From Marinobacterium nitratireducens (GTDB lineage Bacteria; Pseudomonadota; Gammaproteobacteria; Pseudomonadales; Balneatricaceae), in contig NZ_BMLT01000002.1 in assembly GCF_014645375.1 (NCBI RefSeq), forward strand, positions 605,223 through 669,222: a stretch of 64,000 bases of DNA, given 5' to 3'. Shown here piece after piece: positions 9,523 to 18,668 of the stretch (position 1 is its first letter; each line of letters opens with the position of its first letter). Under the pieces are notes generated by a model. That model was not told the origin of the DNA, searched no databases, and saw only the letters and a program-made list of their open reading frames with translations. A program made the position numbers and the translations under genes.

Positions 9523-10407
9523 ATGATTCAGGAGCAGCGGCGCCATCAGTATCTCGATGCGCTCGGGGTCACCAGTTGGCTGCCCAGGGCGCCGTTGCCG
9601 GGCGCCCGCGCGTCCCGGGACTGGGTCTGGGGGTTTCGTCAGGGCGAGAACTCCGTCGGGGAGGGTGACTTCTTCGACGACGACGTTGCCGAGGCTGCGC
9701 AGGAGGCGACGGCGGCCCCGTCCGCTCCGCGACCGCAGCCCAGCGGTGTTGGGCGTGCGGCGCTGCTCGACAGCCTCGGCGCAGACGCCGAGGCGCGACC
9801 GGCGGCGCCGAAGCCTGCGCCACAGTCGCAGCCACGGGCGCCTGTCGCGCCCAGCGCCGCCCCGGCCCCCGAATCCGCTGCGGCAGCGGCGCCCGTGCCT
9901 CTGCCGCCGCTGGCGCCGCAGGACATTCCGCAGTTCAAGCTGGCCTTCCTGCGCCTCGGGGACGTCCTGCTGATCGATTCGTTGCCGCCCCAGTCCCGTG
10001 GAGGCCTGACGCCGGCCCATCAGCGCCTGTCGATGGCGCTGGTACGGGCCCTGGGACTTGCCGTGGAACAGCCGCCGACCGCGCAGATGCTCCCCTGGCC
10101 CGCGTTTACCAGTCGTACCCTGGATCAGGGCTGGGAGCAGGCCGAGGCGGCGGTGCAGCGCAAGCTCGAACGCATGCTCGAAAGCACTTCGCCACGCTTT
10201 GTGCTCCTGCTTGGCGAGACGGCGGCCAGGCTGGTGCTACGCACCCGCGAGGCCGGGGACGGCGTGCGCGGCGTCGTCTTCCGTCCCCGCAGCGACCTGC
10301 CGGCCATTGCCACCGCAAGTCTCAGCGAGATGTTGCAGGTGCCGGGCTGCAAGCGCGAGGTCTGGCGTGACCTGCAGCCGTTGATCGGTCTGTTGGCCGA
10401 TGGCTGA
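9523..10407 (+). CDS. holD: DNA polymerase III psi subunit, pseudomonad type (HolD-like)
   Basis: 294 aa, directly upstream of rimI as holD is in E. coli and as the cryptic psi subunit is in Pseudomonas. The N-terminus (RRHQYLDALGVTSWLPRAPL) resembles the HolD start, which binds chi. The C-terminal part (from about residue 140, FKLAFLRLGDVLLIDSLPP) resembles the HolD body. Between them lies an Ala/Pro-rich linker (about residues 60-135) that E. coli HolD (137 aa) lacks. The role would be to link the tau/clamp-loader complex to chi and SSB. The call rests on synteny plus weak similarity. Confidence 0.72.
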   Translation: MIQEQRRHQYLDALGVTSWLPRAPLPGARASRDWVWGFRQGENSVGEGDFFDDDVAEAAQEATAAPSAPRPQPSGVGRAALLDSLGADAEARPAAPKPAPQSQPRAPVAPSAAPAPESAAAAAPVPLPPLAPQDIPQFKLAFLRLGDVLLIDSLPPQSRGGLTPAHQRLSMALVRALGLAVEQPPTAQMLPWPAFTSRTLDQGWEQAEAAVQRKLERMLESTSPRFVLLLGETAARLVLRTREAGDGVRGVVFRPRSDLPAIATASLSEMLQVPGCKREVWRDLQPLIGLLADG

Positions 10408-10855
10408 AGTCCGCGCGCTGTCCGCTGCCCACCTGACGGCGCTGAGCCTGCTGGAGGCGAGCAGCTTCGAGCCGCCCTGGAGCGAAACCCTGCTGCAGCG
10501 CCAGCTCGGTCAGCCGGGCGGTTTCAATCTTGGACTGTTCGAGGGCGACGAGTTGCTGGCCTTTGCACTGTGCAGTCGCCTGTTCGATGAAGCGGAGCTG
10601 CTGCAGATCGCGGTGCAGCCGGCGCGCCGGCGCGAAGGGCTGGGTCGCCAGCTGCTCGAGGAGGTAATGGCGCGTCTGGCCGGGGACGGATGCGAACGGC
10701 TTATGCTCGAAGTGCGGGCATCCAATGCCGCCGGGCTCAGCCTCTACCGCATCCTGGGCTTCGCGGAAGACGGCCGGCGAAAAGGCTATTACGCCAGCGG
10801 ATCCGGCCGCGAGGACGCGGTGCTGATGAGCCGAATACTGTCCGGAACGCCCTGA
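10400..10855 (+). CDS. rimI: Ribosomal protein bS18 alanine N-acetyltransferase
   Basis: GNAT-family acetyltransferase of the N-terminal alanine of ribosomal protein S18. 151 aa (E. coli 148). The acetyl-CoA binding motif A is seen as LLQIAVQPARRREGLGRQLL, followed by LMLEVRASNAAGLSLYRILGF and GYYASG. The ATG at 10400 overlaps the end of the psi gene by eight bases, so the two are probably translationally coupled. Confidence 0.94.
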   Translation: MAEVRALSAAHLTALSLLEASSFEPPWSETLLQRQLGQPGGFNLGLFEGDELLAFALCSRLFDEAELLQIAVQPARRREGLGRQLLEEVMARLAGDGCERLMLEVRASNAAGLSLYRILGFAEDGRRKGYYASGSGREDAVLMSRILSGTP

Positions 10856-10858
10856 ACC

Positions 10859-11527
10859 ATGAGTATCTCGCAAGGGTTGCTGAGCCCGCTGCTGGTGTGG
10901 ATCGCTTCTCCGCTTTTCGCGCTGCTGCTGTTGCTGGCGCTGTGGCGTCTGCCGTGGCGGGTGCTGGCGTCGAACCGGCAGCTCCAGCATCTGTTTTTTG
11001 GCGCGACCGTTACGCTGATGCTGCTGTGGGTGCTGCGCGCCGGCATCTCACCGGGGCTCGGCATCCACTTCCTTGGCATGACAACGCTGACGCTGATGTT
11101 CGGCTGGGACCTGGCCGTGGTCTCGGCAACGCTGGCGTTGCTGGGGATGACGCTGACGGGCCAGGAGAGCTGGGAGGGCTTCGGGCTCAACGGACTCTGC
11201 TCGGTGGTGTTGCCGGCGTGGGTCAGCTATGGCCTGTTGTGGCTGGTGGAAGCGAAGCTGCCGAAGAACTTTTTCGTTTATCTCTTTCTCTGCGCCTTCA
11301 TTGGCGGCGGACTGGCGGTGGCCGTGTCCGGGCTGTCGACGGTACTGCTGCTGTGGCTGGATGGCGTCTACGACTGGTCGCGGCTGTACCGCGAATACGT
11401 CATGCTGCTGCCGCTGATCATGTTTCCCGAAGGGCTGCTCAACGGCATTCTGATGACCGGCATGATGGTTTTCTACCCGGACTGGATCCGCACCTTCAAT
11501 GCCCGGGCGTATATCGATGAACAATAA
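10859..11527 (+). CDS. ECF-type transporter permease-like membrane protein (CbiM-like)
   Basis: 222 aa, strongly hydrophobic with about six membrane segments. Segments such as GIHFLGMTTLTLMFGWDLAVV and FPEGLLNGILMTGMMVFYPDW resemble gammaproteobacterial proteins annotated as energy-coupling factor permeases of the CbiM superfamily. The metal-binding N-terminal Met-His of true CbiM proteins is not seen, and no ATPase or second subunit is nearby, so the substrate is unknown. It starts three bases after the rimI stop and is probably the last gene of leuA-psi-rimI-permease or of a psi-rimI-permease unit. Confidence 0.65.
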   Translation: MSISQGLLSPLLVWIASPLFALLLLLALWRLPWRVLASNRQLQHLFFGATVTLMLLWVLRAGISPGLGIHFLGMTTLTLMFGWDLAVVSATLALLGMTLTGQESWEGFGLNGLCSVVLPAWVSYGLLWLVEAKLPKNFFVYLFLCAFIGGGLAVAVSGLSTVLLLWLDGVYDWSRLYREYVMLLPLIMFPEGLLNGILMTGMMVFYPDWIRTFNARAYIDEQ

Positions 11528-11530
11528 CGG

Positions 11531-11600
11531 CGTGACGGGTGACGGGTTACGGGTTACGGGTTACGGGTTACGGGTGACCCGTAACCCGTAACCCGTAACC
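11531..11600. repeat. Heptamer array folded as a perfect 23-bp palindrome
   Basis: GGTGACG/GGTTACG units on the left half and CCCGTAA units on the right half form a perfect 23-bp stem (11552-11574 with 11578-11600) around a TGA loop. It fills the gap between the convergent permease stop (11525-11527) and the roxR stop (11604-11606). Its position suits a bidirectional terminator, although no T-run follows. Confidence 0.85.
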
Positions 11601-11603
11601 GAA

Positions 11604-12140
11604 TTACCGCCTCACCGGCCTTTTCAGCAGTTTGCGCTGCAGGGTGCGGCGGTGCATGCCCAGCGCCCGGGCGGTGGCGGAGATATTGCCGTCGTGCTCG
11701 CTCAGAACCTTCTGAATATGCTCCCATTCGAGCCGGTCCACGGACATCGGCTGGGCCTCGATCTCGGCTTCGACGCGGGCCTCCTGCTGCGACAGCGCGG
11801 CGAGGATCTGGTCGGCATCGGCGGGTTTGGGCAGGTACTGGGTGGCGCCGAGCTTGATGGCGTCGACCGCGGTGGCGATGCTGGCGTAGCCGGTCAGCAC
11901 CAGAATACCCATCTCGCCGGATGCCGCCCGCAGATCCGGAATCAGCGCCAGGCCCGACGCGCCCTCCATCTTCAGGTCGACGGTTGCCAGCACGGGAACC
12001 CACTCGCTCAGCAGACGGCGGGCCTCTTCGACGCTGCGTGCGACCTTGACCGCATAGCCGCGGCGGGTCAGGGCGCGGGACAGCACGCGGGTGAAGGTGG
12101 CGTCGTCGTCTACGATCAGAAAGGGTGTCGGGTCGGTCAT
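11604..12140 (-). CDS. roxR: Redox response regulator of the RegA/PrrA/RoxR family
   Basis: 178 aa. The receiver domain begins FLIVDDDATFTRVLSRAL (acidic pocket DDD), with the phospho-acceptor Asp in LATVDLKMEGASGL and the conserved Lys in YLPKPADADQI. The C-terminal Fis-type helix-turn-helix (HDGNISATARALGMHRRTLQ) is the hallmark of RegA/PrrA/ActR/RoxR. In Pseudomonas RoxR controls terminal oxidases and cyanide-insensitive respiration. Its ATG overlaps the TGA of the kinase gene upstream (ATGA), so the pair is one operon. Confidence 0.93.
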   Translation of the reverse strand: MTDPTPFLIVDDDATFTRVLSRALTRRGYAVKVARSVEEARRLLSEWVPVLATVDLKMEGASGLALIPDLRAASGEMGILVLTGYASIATAVDAIKLGATQYLPKPADADQILAALSQQEARVEAEIEAQPMSVDRLEWEHIQKVLSEHDGNISATARALGMHRRTLQRKLLKRPVRR

Positions 12141-13411
12141 GGCTGTGCTCGTGGCTGGCGGTCGTCGTTGGCGGTTGCCCGGGGCAGGCGGACCTCGGTC
12201 AGGGTGCCGCCCTCCGGATCATTGTAGAGGCGCACCTCGCCGTCGAGGCTGGCCAGGGTGCTGGTGGTGAGGAACAGCCCGATCCCCAGGCCCCGCCCCT
12301 TGGTGGTAACGAATGGCTTGCCCAGCTCCTCGCTGCGTTCTAGCGGCAGTCCGGGACCACGGTCGCGGATGCGCAGCCAGCAGTCGCGGGCGTCCCACTC
12401 CAGGCGGATGTCGATGTTGTCGGGGCAGGCGTCGGCGGCGTTGTTGAACAGGTTCAGCAGGGCCTGGATCAGGGTCGTCTGGCAACGCAGCCACGGCGAG
12501 TCTCCGGACGGCTGGTGGCGCGAGAAACTGACCTCCGGTCGCATCAGCAGCCACTGATCGATGACCTCGTCCAGTATCTCGACGAACGGCCTCAGCGGGG
12601 CCTGCAGCGGTTCGTCCTGCACCGAGCGGGCCAGGCTCTGCAGCCGGTCGGAGCAGACTGCCACCTGCTGCTGAAGCAGGTGGATATCCTCCAGCAGTTC
12701 GCTGTCGTTCCGGTGCTCGATCTCCATTTCCCTCAGCAGCACGCGCATGGTGCCGAGCGGGGTGCCCAGTTCGTGCGCGGTGCCGGCGGCGCTGTTGGCC
12801 AGCGCCAGCAGCTGCTGGTCCTCGATGCGTTTCTGCCGGGCCCGCTCCAGGCGCTGCTGCTGCTGCATCAGGCTTTCGTGCATCCGGGCGACGAACCAGC
12901 CGATCATCATTACCGTCAGCAGGAAGCTGAGCCACATGCCGGTGATATGCAGATTGAACAGCTTCGGCAGCTGGTGCTGGTGGATATCGGCCAGGTTCCA
13001 CAGTGGCATATGATGCAGCAGCAGCGAGCCGTAGATGGCGACCACCAGCGCGGCGGTCAGCCAGGTGTAGCGCCAGGGCAGCGTCGTTGCCGCGATGATC
13101 AGCGGGATCAGCAGCATGAAAATGAAAGGGTTGGTGGCGCCACCGGTCTGATAGAAGAGGGCGCCGTAGAGCACGGCGTCGGCGGTCAGCTGGCCGAACA
13201 GCTCCGGGTTCGTCACCGGCAGCCGGGAGCCGAGGCGTTTGTAGGTCACCACGTTGACCAGCGCCATCGCCAGCAGCGTGGCGCTGGCGAGCCAGTTGTC
13301 GATCTGGGTGCGCAGGCCGTAGACCGCGTACAGCAGCAGCAGGCTGAGCCCGAACAGCGCGAAGGTGCGGATGTAGGTCAGTTGCAGCAGTTGCTGGCGG
13401 TTGCCGAACAA
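12137..13411 (-). CDS. roxS: Redox-sensing histidine kinase of the RegB/PrrB/RoxS family
   Basis: 424 aa with about six N-terminal membrane segments. The quinone-binding heptapeptide GGxxNPF is present as GGATNPF in the third to fourth segment region. The H-box is GTAHELGTPLGTMR, and the redox-active cysteine downstream of it is kept (QVAVCSDRLQ). ATPase boxes follow: NLFNNAADACP, RDRGPGLP and GRGLGIGLFL. The kinase senses the respiratory/quinone state and phosphorylates RoxR. It starts at ATG 13411, just downstream of a REP pair. Confidence 0.93.
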   Translation of the reverse strand: MFGNRQQLLQLTYIRTFALFGLSLLLLYAVYGLRTQIDNWLASATLLAMALVNVVTYKRLGSRLPVTNPELFGQLTADAVLYGALFYQTGGATNPFIFMLLIPLIIAATTLPWRYTWLTAALVVAIYGSLLLHHMPLWNLADIHQHQLPKLFNLHITGMWLSFLLTVMMIGWFVARMHESLMQQQQRLERARQKRIEDQQLLALANSAAGTAHELGTPLGTMRVLLREMEIEHRNDSELLEDIHLLQQQVAVCSDRLQSLARSVQDEPLQAPLRPFVEILDEVIDQWLLMRPEVSFSRHQPSGDSPWLRCQTTLIQALLNLFNNAADACPDNIDIRLEWDARDCWLRIRDRGPGLPLERSEELGKPFVTTKGRGLGIGLFLTTSTLASLDGEVRLYNDPEGGTLTEVRLPRATANDDRQPRAQP

Positions 13412-13464
13412 GGCCGGATCTCCAGAGTGCGAAAGACGCCCAGTATACCGCGAGGGGAAGAAAG

Positions 13465-13528
13465 TTCGCCCACGGAGTGGGCTCCTACGAATGCCGGAAG
13501 GGTTGTAGGAGCCCGGTCTCCGGGCGAA
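13465..13528. repeat. Pair of REP-type sequences in inverted orientation
   Basis: Two imperfect palindromes lie head to head: TTCGCCCACGGAGTGGGCTC followed by CTAC (13465-13488), and GTAGGAGCCCGGTCTCCGGG followed by CGAA (13505-13528). The GTAGGAGC...GCGAA form is that of pseudomonad REP sequences. They lie between acrB and roxS, both on the minus strand. Confidence 0.75.
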
Positions 13529-13537
13529 GCGGTGCTA

Positions 13538-16500
13538 TCAGTCGGCCGTTGCGAGTGCAGGTTCCGACTCGGGTGTCTTCTGTCTGCTGAAGTAGCGCAT
13601 CACCAGTACGAAGAACAGCGGCACGAAGAAGATCGCCAGCACCGTTGCGCTGATCATGCCGCCCATCACGCCGATGCCGATGGCGTTGCGGCTGCCGGCG
13701 CCGGCGCCGCTGCTGATCGCCAGCGGCAGCACGCCGAGGATAAAGGCAAGGGATGTCATCAGGATCGGCCGCAGGCGCAGGCGCGACGCCTCGACCACCG
13801 ACTCGAACAGCCCCTTGCCCTGGTCATGCAGCTGCTTGGCGAACTCAACGATCAGGATGGCGTTCTTGGCCGACAGGCCGATGGTGGTGAGCAGGCCGAC
13901 CTGGAAGTAGACGTCGTTCGACAGGCCGAAGAGGCTGGCGGCGACAATGGCGCCGAGCACGCCCAGCGGTACCACCAAGATGACCGCGAAGGGCACCGAC
14001 CAGCTTTCGTACAGCGCGGCCAGGCAGAGGAACACCACCAGGATCGACAGTGCGTACAGCAGCGGTGCCTGATCGCCGGCCATGCGCTCCTGGAACGACA
14101 GCCCGGTCCACTCGATGCCGACGCCGTCCGGCAGCTGATCGACGATGCGCTCGATCGCGGCCATGGCGTCGCCGGTGCTCATGCCGGGAGCGGCCTGGCC
14201 GACGATATTGATCGCCGGTATACCGTTGTAGCGTTCCAGACGCGGCGAGCCGAAGCTCCATTCGCTGCGGGCGAAGGCGTCGAAGGGCACCATTTCGCCA
14301 TTGCTGTTGCGCACGTGCCAGAGCTTGAGGTCTTCGGCGTTCATGCGAAAGGGCGCGTCGGCCTGCAGGTACACCTTCTTGACGCGGCCCCGGTCGATGA
14401 AATCGTCGACATAGGCCGAGCCCCAGGCGATCGACAGCGCCGAGTTGATATCGGCGATGCTCAGACCCTGCGCCATGGCGCGGTCGTAGTCGATCTCGAT
14501 CCGAAGCTGGGGGGTGTCATTGAGACCGTTGGGCCGCACCTGGACCAGCGCCGGATCCTGGGCCGCCATGCCGAGCAGCTGGTTACGGATCTCGGTCATA
14601 CGCTCGTGGCCCAGATTGCCCCGGTCCTGCAGGTAGAAGTCGAAACCGCTGCCGGTACCGAGCTCCGGAATCGCCGGCACGTTGAAGGCGAAGGCCTGGG
14701 CTTCCTTGATCTGCATCAGGAAGCCCATGGTGCGCCCGATAATGGCATTGGCGCTGGCCTGGGGCGTCTTGCGCTCACTCCAGTCCTTCAGCTTGACGAA
14801 GGCGATACCGGCATTCTGACCGCTGCCGGCGAAGCTGAAGCCGGATACGGTCAGTACCGATTCGATGTAGTCCGACTCTGCCTCCAGCAGGTGGTCGCGG
14901 GCATTCGCCATCACGGCTTCCGTCCGCTCCAGCGACGCCCCTGCCGGCAGCTGCACCAGTGCCAGGAATACGCCCTGATCCTCCTCCGGCAGGAAGGAGC
15001 TTGGCAGACGCACGAACAGCAGCGCCAGCACCGCTACCAGCGCCAGGTAGACCGCCGTAACGCGGACCGGGCGGCGTACCAGGCTGCCGACACCGCGCTT
15101 GTAGCCTTCGGTACTGCGGTCGAAGTTACGATTGAACCAGCCAAAGAAGCCGCGTTTGCTGCCGTGCTGCCCCGACTTGAGCAGCGTGGCGCACAGCGCC
15201 GGTGTCAGAATCAGCGCGACCAGCACCGACAGCGCCATCGCCGAAACGATGGTGACGGAGAACTGGCGATAGATGGCACCGGTGGAGCCGGTGAAGAACG
15301 CCATGGGGACGAAAACCGCGGAGAGTACCAGGGCAATGCCGATCAGGGCGCTGGTGATCTGCGACATCGACTTGCGGGTGGCCTCGCGTGGGGACAGTCC
15401 CTCTTCGGCCATGATGCGTTCGGCGTTCTCGACCACCACGATGGCGTCGTCGACCAGCAGACCTATCGCCAGCACCATGCCGAACATCGTCAGGGTGTTG
15501 ATCGAGAAGCCGAGCGCCGCCATGACGCCGAAGGTGCCGAGCAGCACGACCGGCACCGCGATGGTCGGAATCAGGGTGGCGCGGAAGTTCTGCAGGAACA
15601 GGTACATGACCAGGAACACCAGCAGAATGGCTTCGAACAGGGTTTGCACCACTTCTTCGATGGATATCTTGATAAAGGGTGTGGTGTCGTACGGGTAAAC
15701 CACCTCGACGCCGTCCGGGAAGTAGGCGGAAAGTTCCGAGATGCGTTCGCGAACCCGCTCGGAGGTATCCAGTGCATTGGCGCCGGTGGCGAGTTTGATC
15801 GCCGCCGCCGCCGTCGGCTGGCCGTTGTAACGCGCGTCGACGCCGTAGCTGTCGGAGCCGAGTTCGATACGCGCCACATCCTTGAGGTACACGCGGGAAC
15901 CGGCGGGGGTCACGCGCAACACCAGGTTGCGGAACTCCTCGACACTCTGTTTGCGGCTCTGGCCGGTGATGGTGGCGGTGAACTGCTGGCCCTCGACCGC
16001 CGGCTGTGCGCCGACCGCGCCGACCGACACCTGGCTGTTCTGGGCCGCAATGGCGGCCTGCACATCCTGCGGTGTCAGGCTGAAGCTGGTGAGCTTGTGC
16101 GGATCGAGCCAGATGCGCATCGCGTACTGGCCGCCGAACTGGGTCACGTCACCGACACCGCTGACGCGGCTGAGCGGCTCGCGCAGGTTGGACGCCACAT
16201 AGTCGCCAAGGTCCTCGCGACTCATGCGCCCGTCGGTGGAAATCAGCGAGACCACCATCAGGAAGCTGCTCGACGACTTGGACACGTCGAGGCCCTGCTG
16301 CTGAACCGCGGCCGGAAGCTGGGTGGTGGCGGCCTGGAGCTTGTTCTGGACCTGCACCTGGGCGATGTCCGGATCGGTGCCGGCCGCGAAGGTAAGGGTC
16401 ACGCTGGCCGCGCCGGTCGAGTCGCTGGTGGAGGACATGTACATCAGGTTGTCGAGCCCGGTCATGTTCTGCTCGATGACCTGGGTGACGGATTCCTCCA

Positions 16501-16669
16501 GAGCCTTGGCCGATGCACCCGGGTAGGTGGCGGTGATGGTCACTGCAGGCGGCGCGATACTCGGGTACTGAGCCACCGGCAGCTTGAGAATCGAAAGGCC
16601 GCCGGCGAGCATGATGACGATGGCGATGACCCAGGCGAAAATGGGTCTGTCGATGAAATACCTGGCCAT
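13538..16669 (-). CDS. acrB: RND multidrug efflux pump, inner-membrane transporter (AcrB/MexB type)
   Basis: 1043 aa, HAE1-family proton antiporter. It begins [20 protein letters not shown], as in AcrB. The proton-relay aspartates are seen in [18 protein letters not shown] and the essential lysine in [13 protein letters not shown]. Twelve membrane segments and two large periplasmic loops fit the length. It starts three bases after acrA on the same strand. No TolC-type gene lies beside it, so the outer-membrane channel is probably encoded elsewhere, or the TolC-like protein at 28931 is shared (unlikely). Confidence 0.95.
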   Translation of the reverse strand: MARYFIDRPIFAWVIAIVIMLAGGLSILKLPVAQYPSIAPPAVTITATYPGASAKALEESVTQVIEQNMTGLDNLMYMSSTSDSTGAASVTLTFAAGTDPDIAQVQVQNKLQAATTQLPAAVQQQGLDVSKSSSSFLMVVSLISTDGRMSREDLGDYVASNLREPLSRVSGVGDVTQFGGQYAMRIWLDPHKLTSFSLTPQDVQAAIAAQNSQVSVGAVGAQPAVEGQQFTATITGQSRKQSVEEFRNLVLRVTPAGSRVYLKDVARIELGSDSYGVDARYNGQPTAAAAIKLATGANALDTSERVRERISELSAYFPDGVEVVYPYDTTPFIKISIEEVVQTLFEAILLVFLVMYLFLQNFRATLIPTIAVPVVLLGTFGVMAALGFSINTLTMFGMVLAIGLLVDDAIVVVENAERIMAEEGLSPREATRKSMSQITSALIGIALVLSAVFVPMAFFTGSTGAIYRQFSVTIVSAMALSVLVALILTPALCATLLKSGQHGSKRGFFGWFNRNFDRSTEGYKRGVGSLVRRPVRVTAVYLALVAVLALLFVRLPSSFLPEEDQGVFLALVQLPAGASLERTEAVMANARDHLLEAESDYIESVLTVSGFSFAGSGQNAGIAFVKLKDWSERKTPQASANAIIGRTMGFLMQIKEAQAFAFNVPAIPELGTGSGFDFYLQDRGNLGHERMTEIRNQLLGMAAQDPALVQVRPNGLNDTPQLRIEIDYDRAMAQGLSIADINSALSIAWGSAYVDDFIDRGRVKKVYLQADAPFRMNAEDLKLWHVRNSNGEMVPFDAFARSEWSFGSPRLERYNGIPAINIVGQAAPGMSTGDAMAAIERIVDQLPDGVGIEWTGLSFQERMAGDQAPLLYALSILVVFLCLAALYESWSVPFAVILVVPLGVLGAIVAASLFGLSNDVYFQVGLLTTIGLSAKNAILIVEFAKQLHDQGKGLFESVVEASRLRLRPILMTSLAFILGVLPLAISSGAGAGSRNAIGIGVMGGMISATVLAIFFVPLFFVLVMRYFSRQKTPESEPALATAD

Positions 16670-16672
16670 GGT

Positions 16673-17866
16673 TTAGCTATCCTGCGGGTTGCTGTTCCGG
16701 GTCTGGACGACGTGCTCGGAGGTGCCCGTCTCCATGGGCTTTACGGTCATGCCGGGTCGGACTTTCTGGATACCGGCGACGATCACGCGAACGCCGTCCT
16801 CGAGACCGGACTCGACCAGCCAGTTGCCGTCGATGGCGCGGCCCAGCTCTACGGTGCGCTTTTCCACCTTGTTGTCGGCAGTGACGACCAGCACGCTGGC
16901 GCCGCCGTTGGGGGTGCGGGTGACACCGGCCTGAGGCACCAGCATGCCTTCGGGGCGCTTGCCTTCGGTCAGTTGGCCGCGCACGAACATGCCCGGCAGC
17001 AGCAGCAGGTCGGGATTGGGCACTTCGGCGCGCAGGTTTACCATGCCGGTGCTTTCGTCGACGGTGACGTCCGAGAACTGCAGCGTTCCGGGGGCGTCGT
17101 AGCGGGTGCCATCCTCGAGCTGCAGGTGAATCCGGGCGCTTTCGCCCGGGCCCGCGACCAGGCTGCCGTCGGCAAAGGCGCGCTTGAGACGCAGCAGCTC
17201 GCTGGTGGACTGACGCATGTCGACGTACAGCGGGTCGAGTTGCTGGATAGTGGTCAGCGGCGCCGCCTGCTCGGCGGTGACCAGGGCGCCTTCGGTGACG
17301 CCGGACTTGCCGATGCGGCCGTCGATCGGTGCCTTGACCTCGGTATAGGCAAGATCGATGCGGGCACGCTCCAGTGCGGCCCGGGCCGCGGCGACTTCAG
17401 CCTGTGCCTGCTTCCAGGCGGCATGGGCGTCGTCCTGGTCCTGGCGGCTTACCGCCTGTCGCTTGGCCAGTTCCGTATAACGGTCGGCTTTCAGGCGGGC
17501 GCTGCGTTCCGCCGCCTGCGCCTTGGCCAGGGAGGCTTCGGCACTGGCGACCTCAGCCTTGTAGATGACCGGGTCGATACGGTACAGCACCTGGCCGGTC
17601 TTGACGTCCGAGCCTTCCTCGAAGAGGCGCTCAAGAACGATCCCGGTCACCTGGGGCCGCACTTCGGCAATACGGTGCGCCGCGGTACGCCCGGTGAGCT
17701 CGGTTCGCAGGTCAACCGCGCGGCTGTGCACCGTCAGAACATCGACTTCGGGTGCCGGAGCGGCGTGCCCGGCGGTTGCGGTCGGAGCCGAAGTATCACA
17801 GCCGGCGAGCAGCAGGCCGGCCACCAGGGCAGCGGAAAGCGATCTAACGAGTGACGTGTGCAGCAT
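16673..17866 (-). CDS. acrA: RND efflux periplasmic adaptor lipoprotein (AcrA/MexA type)
   Basis: 397 aa. The signal peptide ends in the lipobox LLLAGC, giving an inner-membrane-anchored lipoprotein. A lipoyl/beta-barrel adaptor fold with a long alpha-helical hairpin (about residues 90-160, rich in A/K/E) follows, with the family motifs VRPQVTGIVLERLFEEGSDV and IDGRIGKSGVTEGALV. First gene of the acrAB unit; its promoter overlaps the operator at 17950-17973. Confidence 0.95.
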   Translation of the reverse strand: MLHTSLVRSLSAALVAGLLLAGCDTSAPTATAGHAAPAPEVDVLTVHSRAVDLRTELTGRTAAHRIAEVRPQVTGIVLERLFEEGSDVKTGQVLYRIDPVIYKAEVASAEASLAKAQAAERSARLKADRYTELAKRQAVSRQDQDDAHAAWKQAQAEVAAARAALERARIDLAYTEVKAPIDGRIGKSGVTEGALVTAEQAAPLTTIQQLDPLYVDMRQSTSELLRLKRAFADGSLVAGPGESARIHLQLEDGTRYDAPGTLQFSDVTVDESTGMVNLRAEVPNPDLLLLPGMFVRGQLTEGKRPEGMLVPQAGVTRTPNGGASVLVVTADNKVEKRTVELGRAIDGNWLVESGLEDGVRVIVAGIQKVRPGMTVKPMETGTSEHVVQTRNSNPQDS

Positions 17867-17928
17867 GGGAAACTCTTTGAAGTTGGCTCTGTGCGATGCG
17901 GTCAGTCCCTGACGAGTGAGCCGCTGGA

Positions 17929-17958
17929 ATTCTAGTCTGTTGTCTATCTTACATACAA
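17929..17958 (-). promoter_or_regulatory. Candidate acrAB promoter
   Basis: Read on the minus strand, TTGTAT (17958-17953), an 18-nt spacer and TAGAAT (17934-17929) lie 60-90 bases before acrA. The -35 lies inside the palindromic operator, which would explain repression by the divergent TetR protein. Confidence 0.5.
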
Positions 17959-17980
17959 ACGCGTATGTATGTAAGATAGA
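17943..17980. promoter_or_regulatory. AcrR-type operator palindrome
   Basis: Perfect 14-bp arms, TCTATCTTACATAC and GTATGTAAGATAGA, flank a 10-bp spacer. The inner 24 bp (17950-17973) start TACATACA and end TATGTATGTA, matching the spacing and most bases of the E. coli AcrR operator (recalled as TACATACATT-TGTG-AATGTATGTA). It sits between divergent acrA and acrR and covers the acrA -35. Confidence 0.85.
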
Positions 17981-18023
17981 CGGGCTTGAACTTTAGAATA
18001 ATTACAGAAGCCGGAGTTACCCC

Positions 18024-18668
18024 TTGGCCCGTCGTACCAAAGAAGAAGCACTGGAAACCCGAAACTGCCTGCTGGACACGGCGCTGCACCTGTTCTGTGT
18101 CAGGGGAATCGTCAACACCACCCTGACCGATATCGCCAGCGAGGCCGGGCTGACCCGTGGCGCCGTTTACTGGCACTTCAAGAACAAGGCCGATATCTTC
18201 GCGGCGTTGTGGGCGCGCCTGCGGGAGCCGCTGGATGAGCTGGCCACCATCAGCGAAAGCCCCAGTCAGCCGTACCCGCTGGAACGTTTGCGCGAATTTC
18301 TGGTGGCGGTACTGCGTACCATCGTGTTCCAGCCCGAGCACCAGCAGATATTCCGGCTGCTGATCAAAAGGTCCGAACTGGACGGTGAGTTGCAGGGTAT
18401 CGGTGAGCAGTTGAAGGAAGCCCATGCGGCGTTTCGCGCCCGGATCGAACGCATCCTCTCCAATGCTCTCAATCGCGGCCAGCTTCCCGAGGGCTACCCG
18501 CTTGAACTTGGGGCCTTTCTGGTTCATTCGGCACTGGATGGCGTCGTGCTCAACTGGCTCGAGGACGGTCGCAACCGGGATCTGGCGGCCGAGGCGCCGC
18601 AAATCGTCGATGCGCTGCTTGTCATGGCACTCCGGGGGCTGTCGACGTCGACATTGCGGGCGGGGTAG
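18024..18668 (+). CDS. acrR: TetR-family repressor of the RND pump (AcrR/TtgR type)
   Basis: 214 aa. The N-terminal TetR helix-turn-helix reads TLTDIASEAGLTRGAVYWHF (about residues 33-52), followed by KNKADIFAAL, as in AcrR, TtgR and SmeT. The C-terminal ligand domain is typical in length. The start is TTG at 18024, with GGAG about eight bases upstream, giving MARRTKEEALETR; no ATG fits. Divergent from acrAB across a palindromic operator, so autorepression plus repression of acrAB is expected. Confidence 0.92.
   Translation: MARRTKEEALETRNCLLDTALHLFCVRGIVNTTLTDIASEAGLTRGAVYWHFKNKADIFAALWARLREPLDELATISESPSQPYPLERLREFLVAVLRTIVFQPEHQQIFRLLIKRSELDGELQGIGEQLKEAHAAFRARIERILSNALNRGQLPEGYPLELGAFLVHSALDGVVLNWLEDGRNRDLAAEAPQIVDALLVMALRGLSTSTLRAG

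Noticed and set aside
12515..17854. Plus-strand open frame of 1779 codons
   Set aside because: It lies antisense to roxS, acrB and acrA, which have clear motifs. Long antisense frames are common in GC-rich DNA and its His/Gln/Gly-rich translation looks like nothing known.
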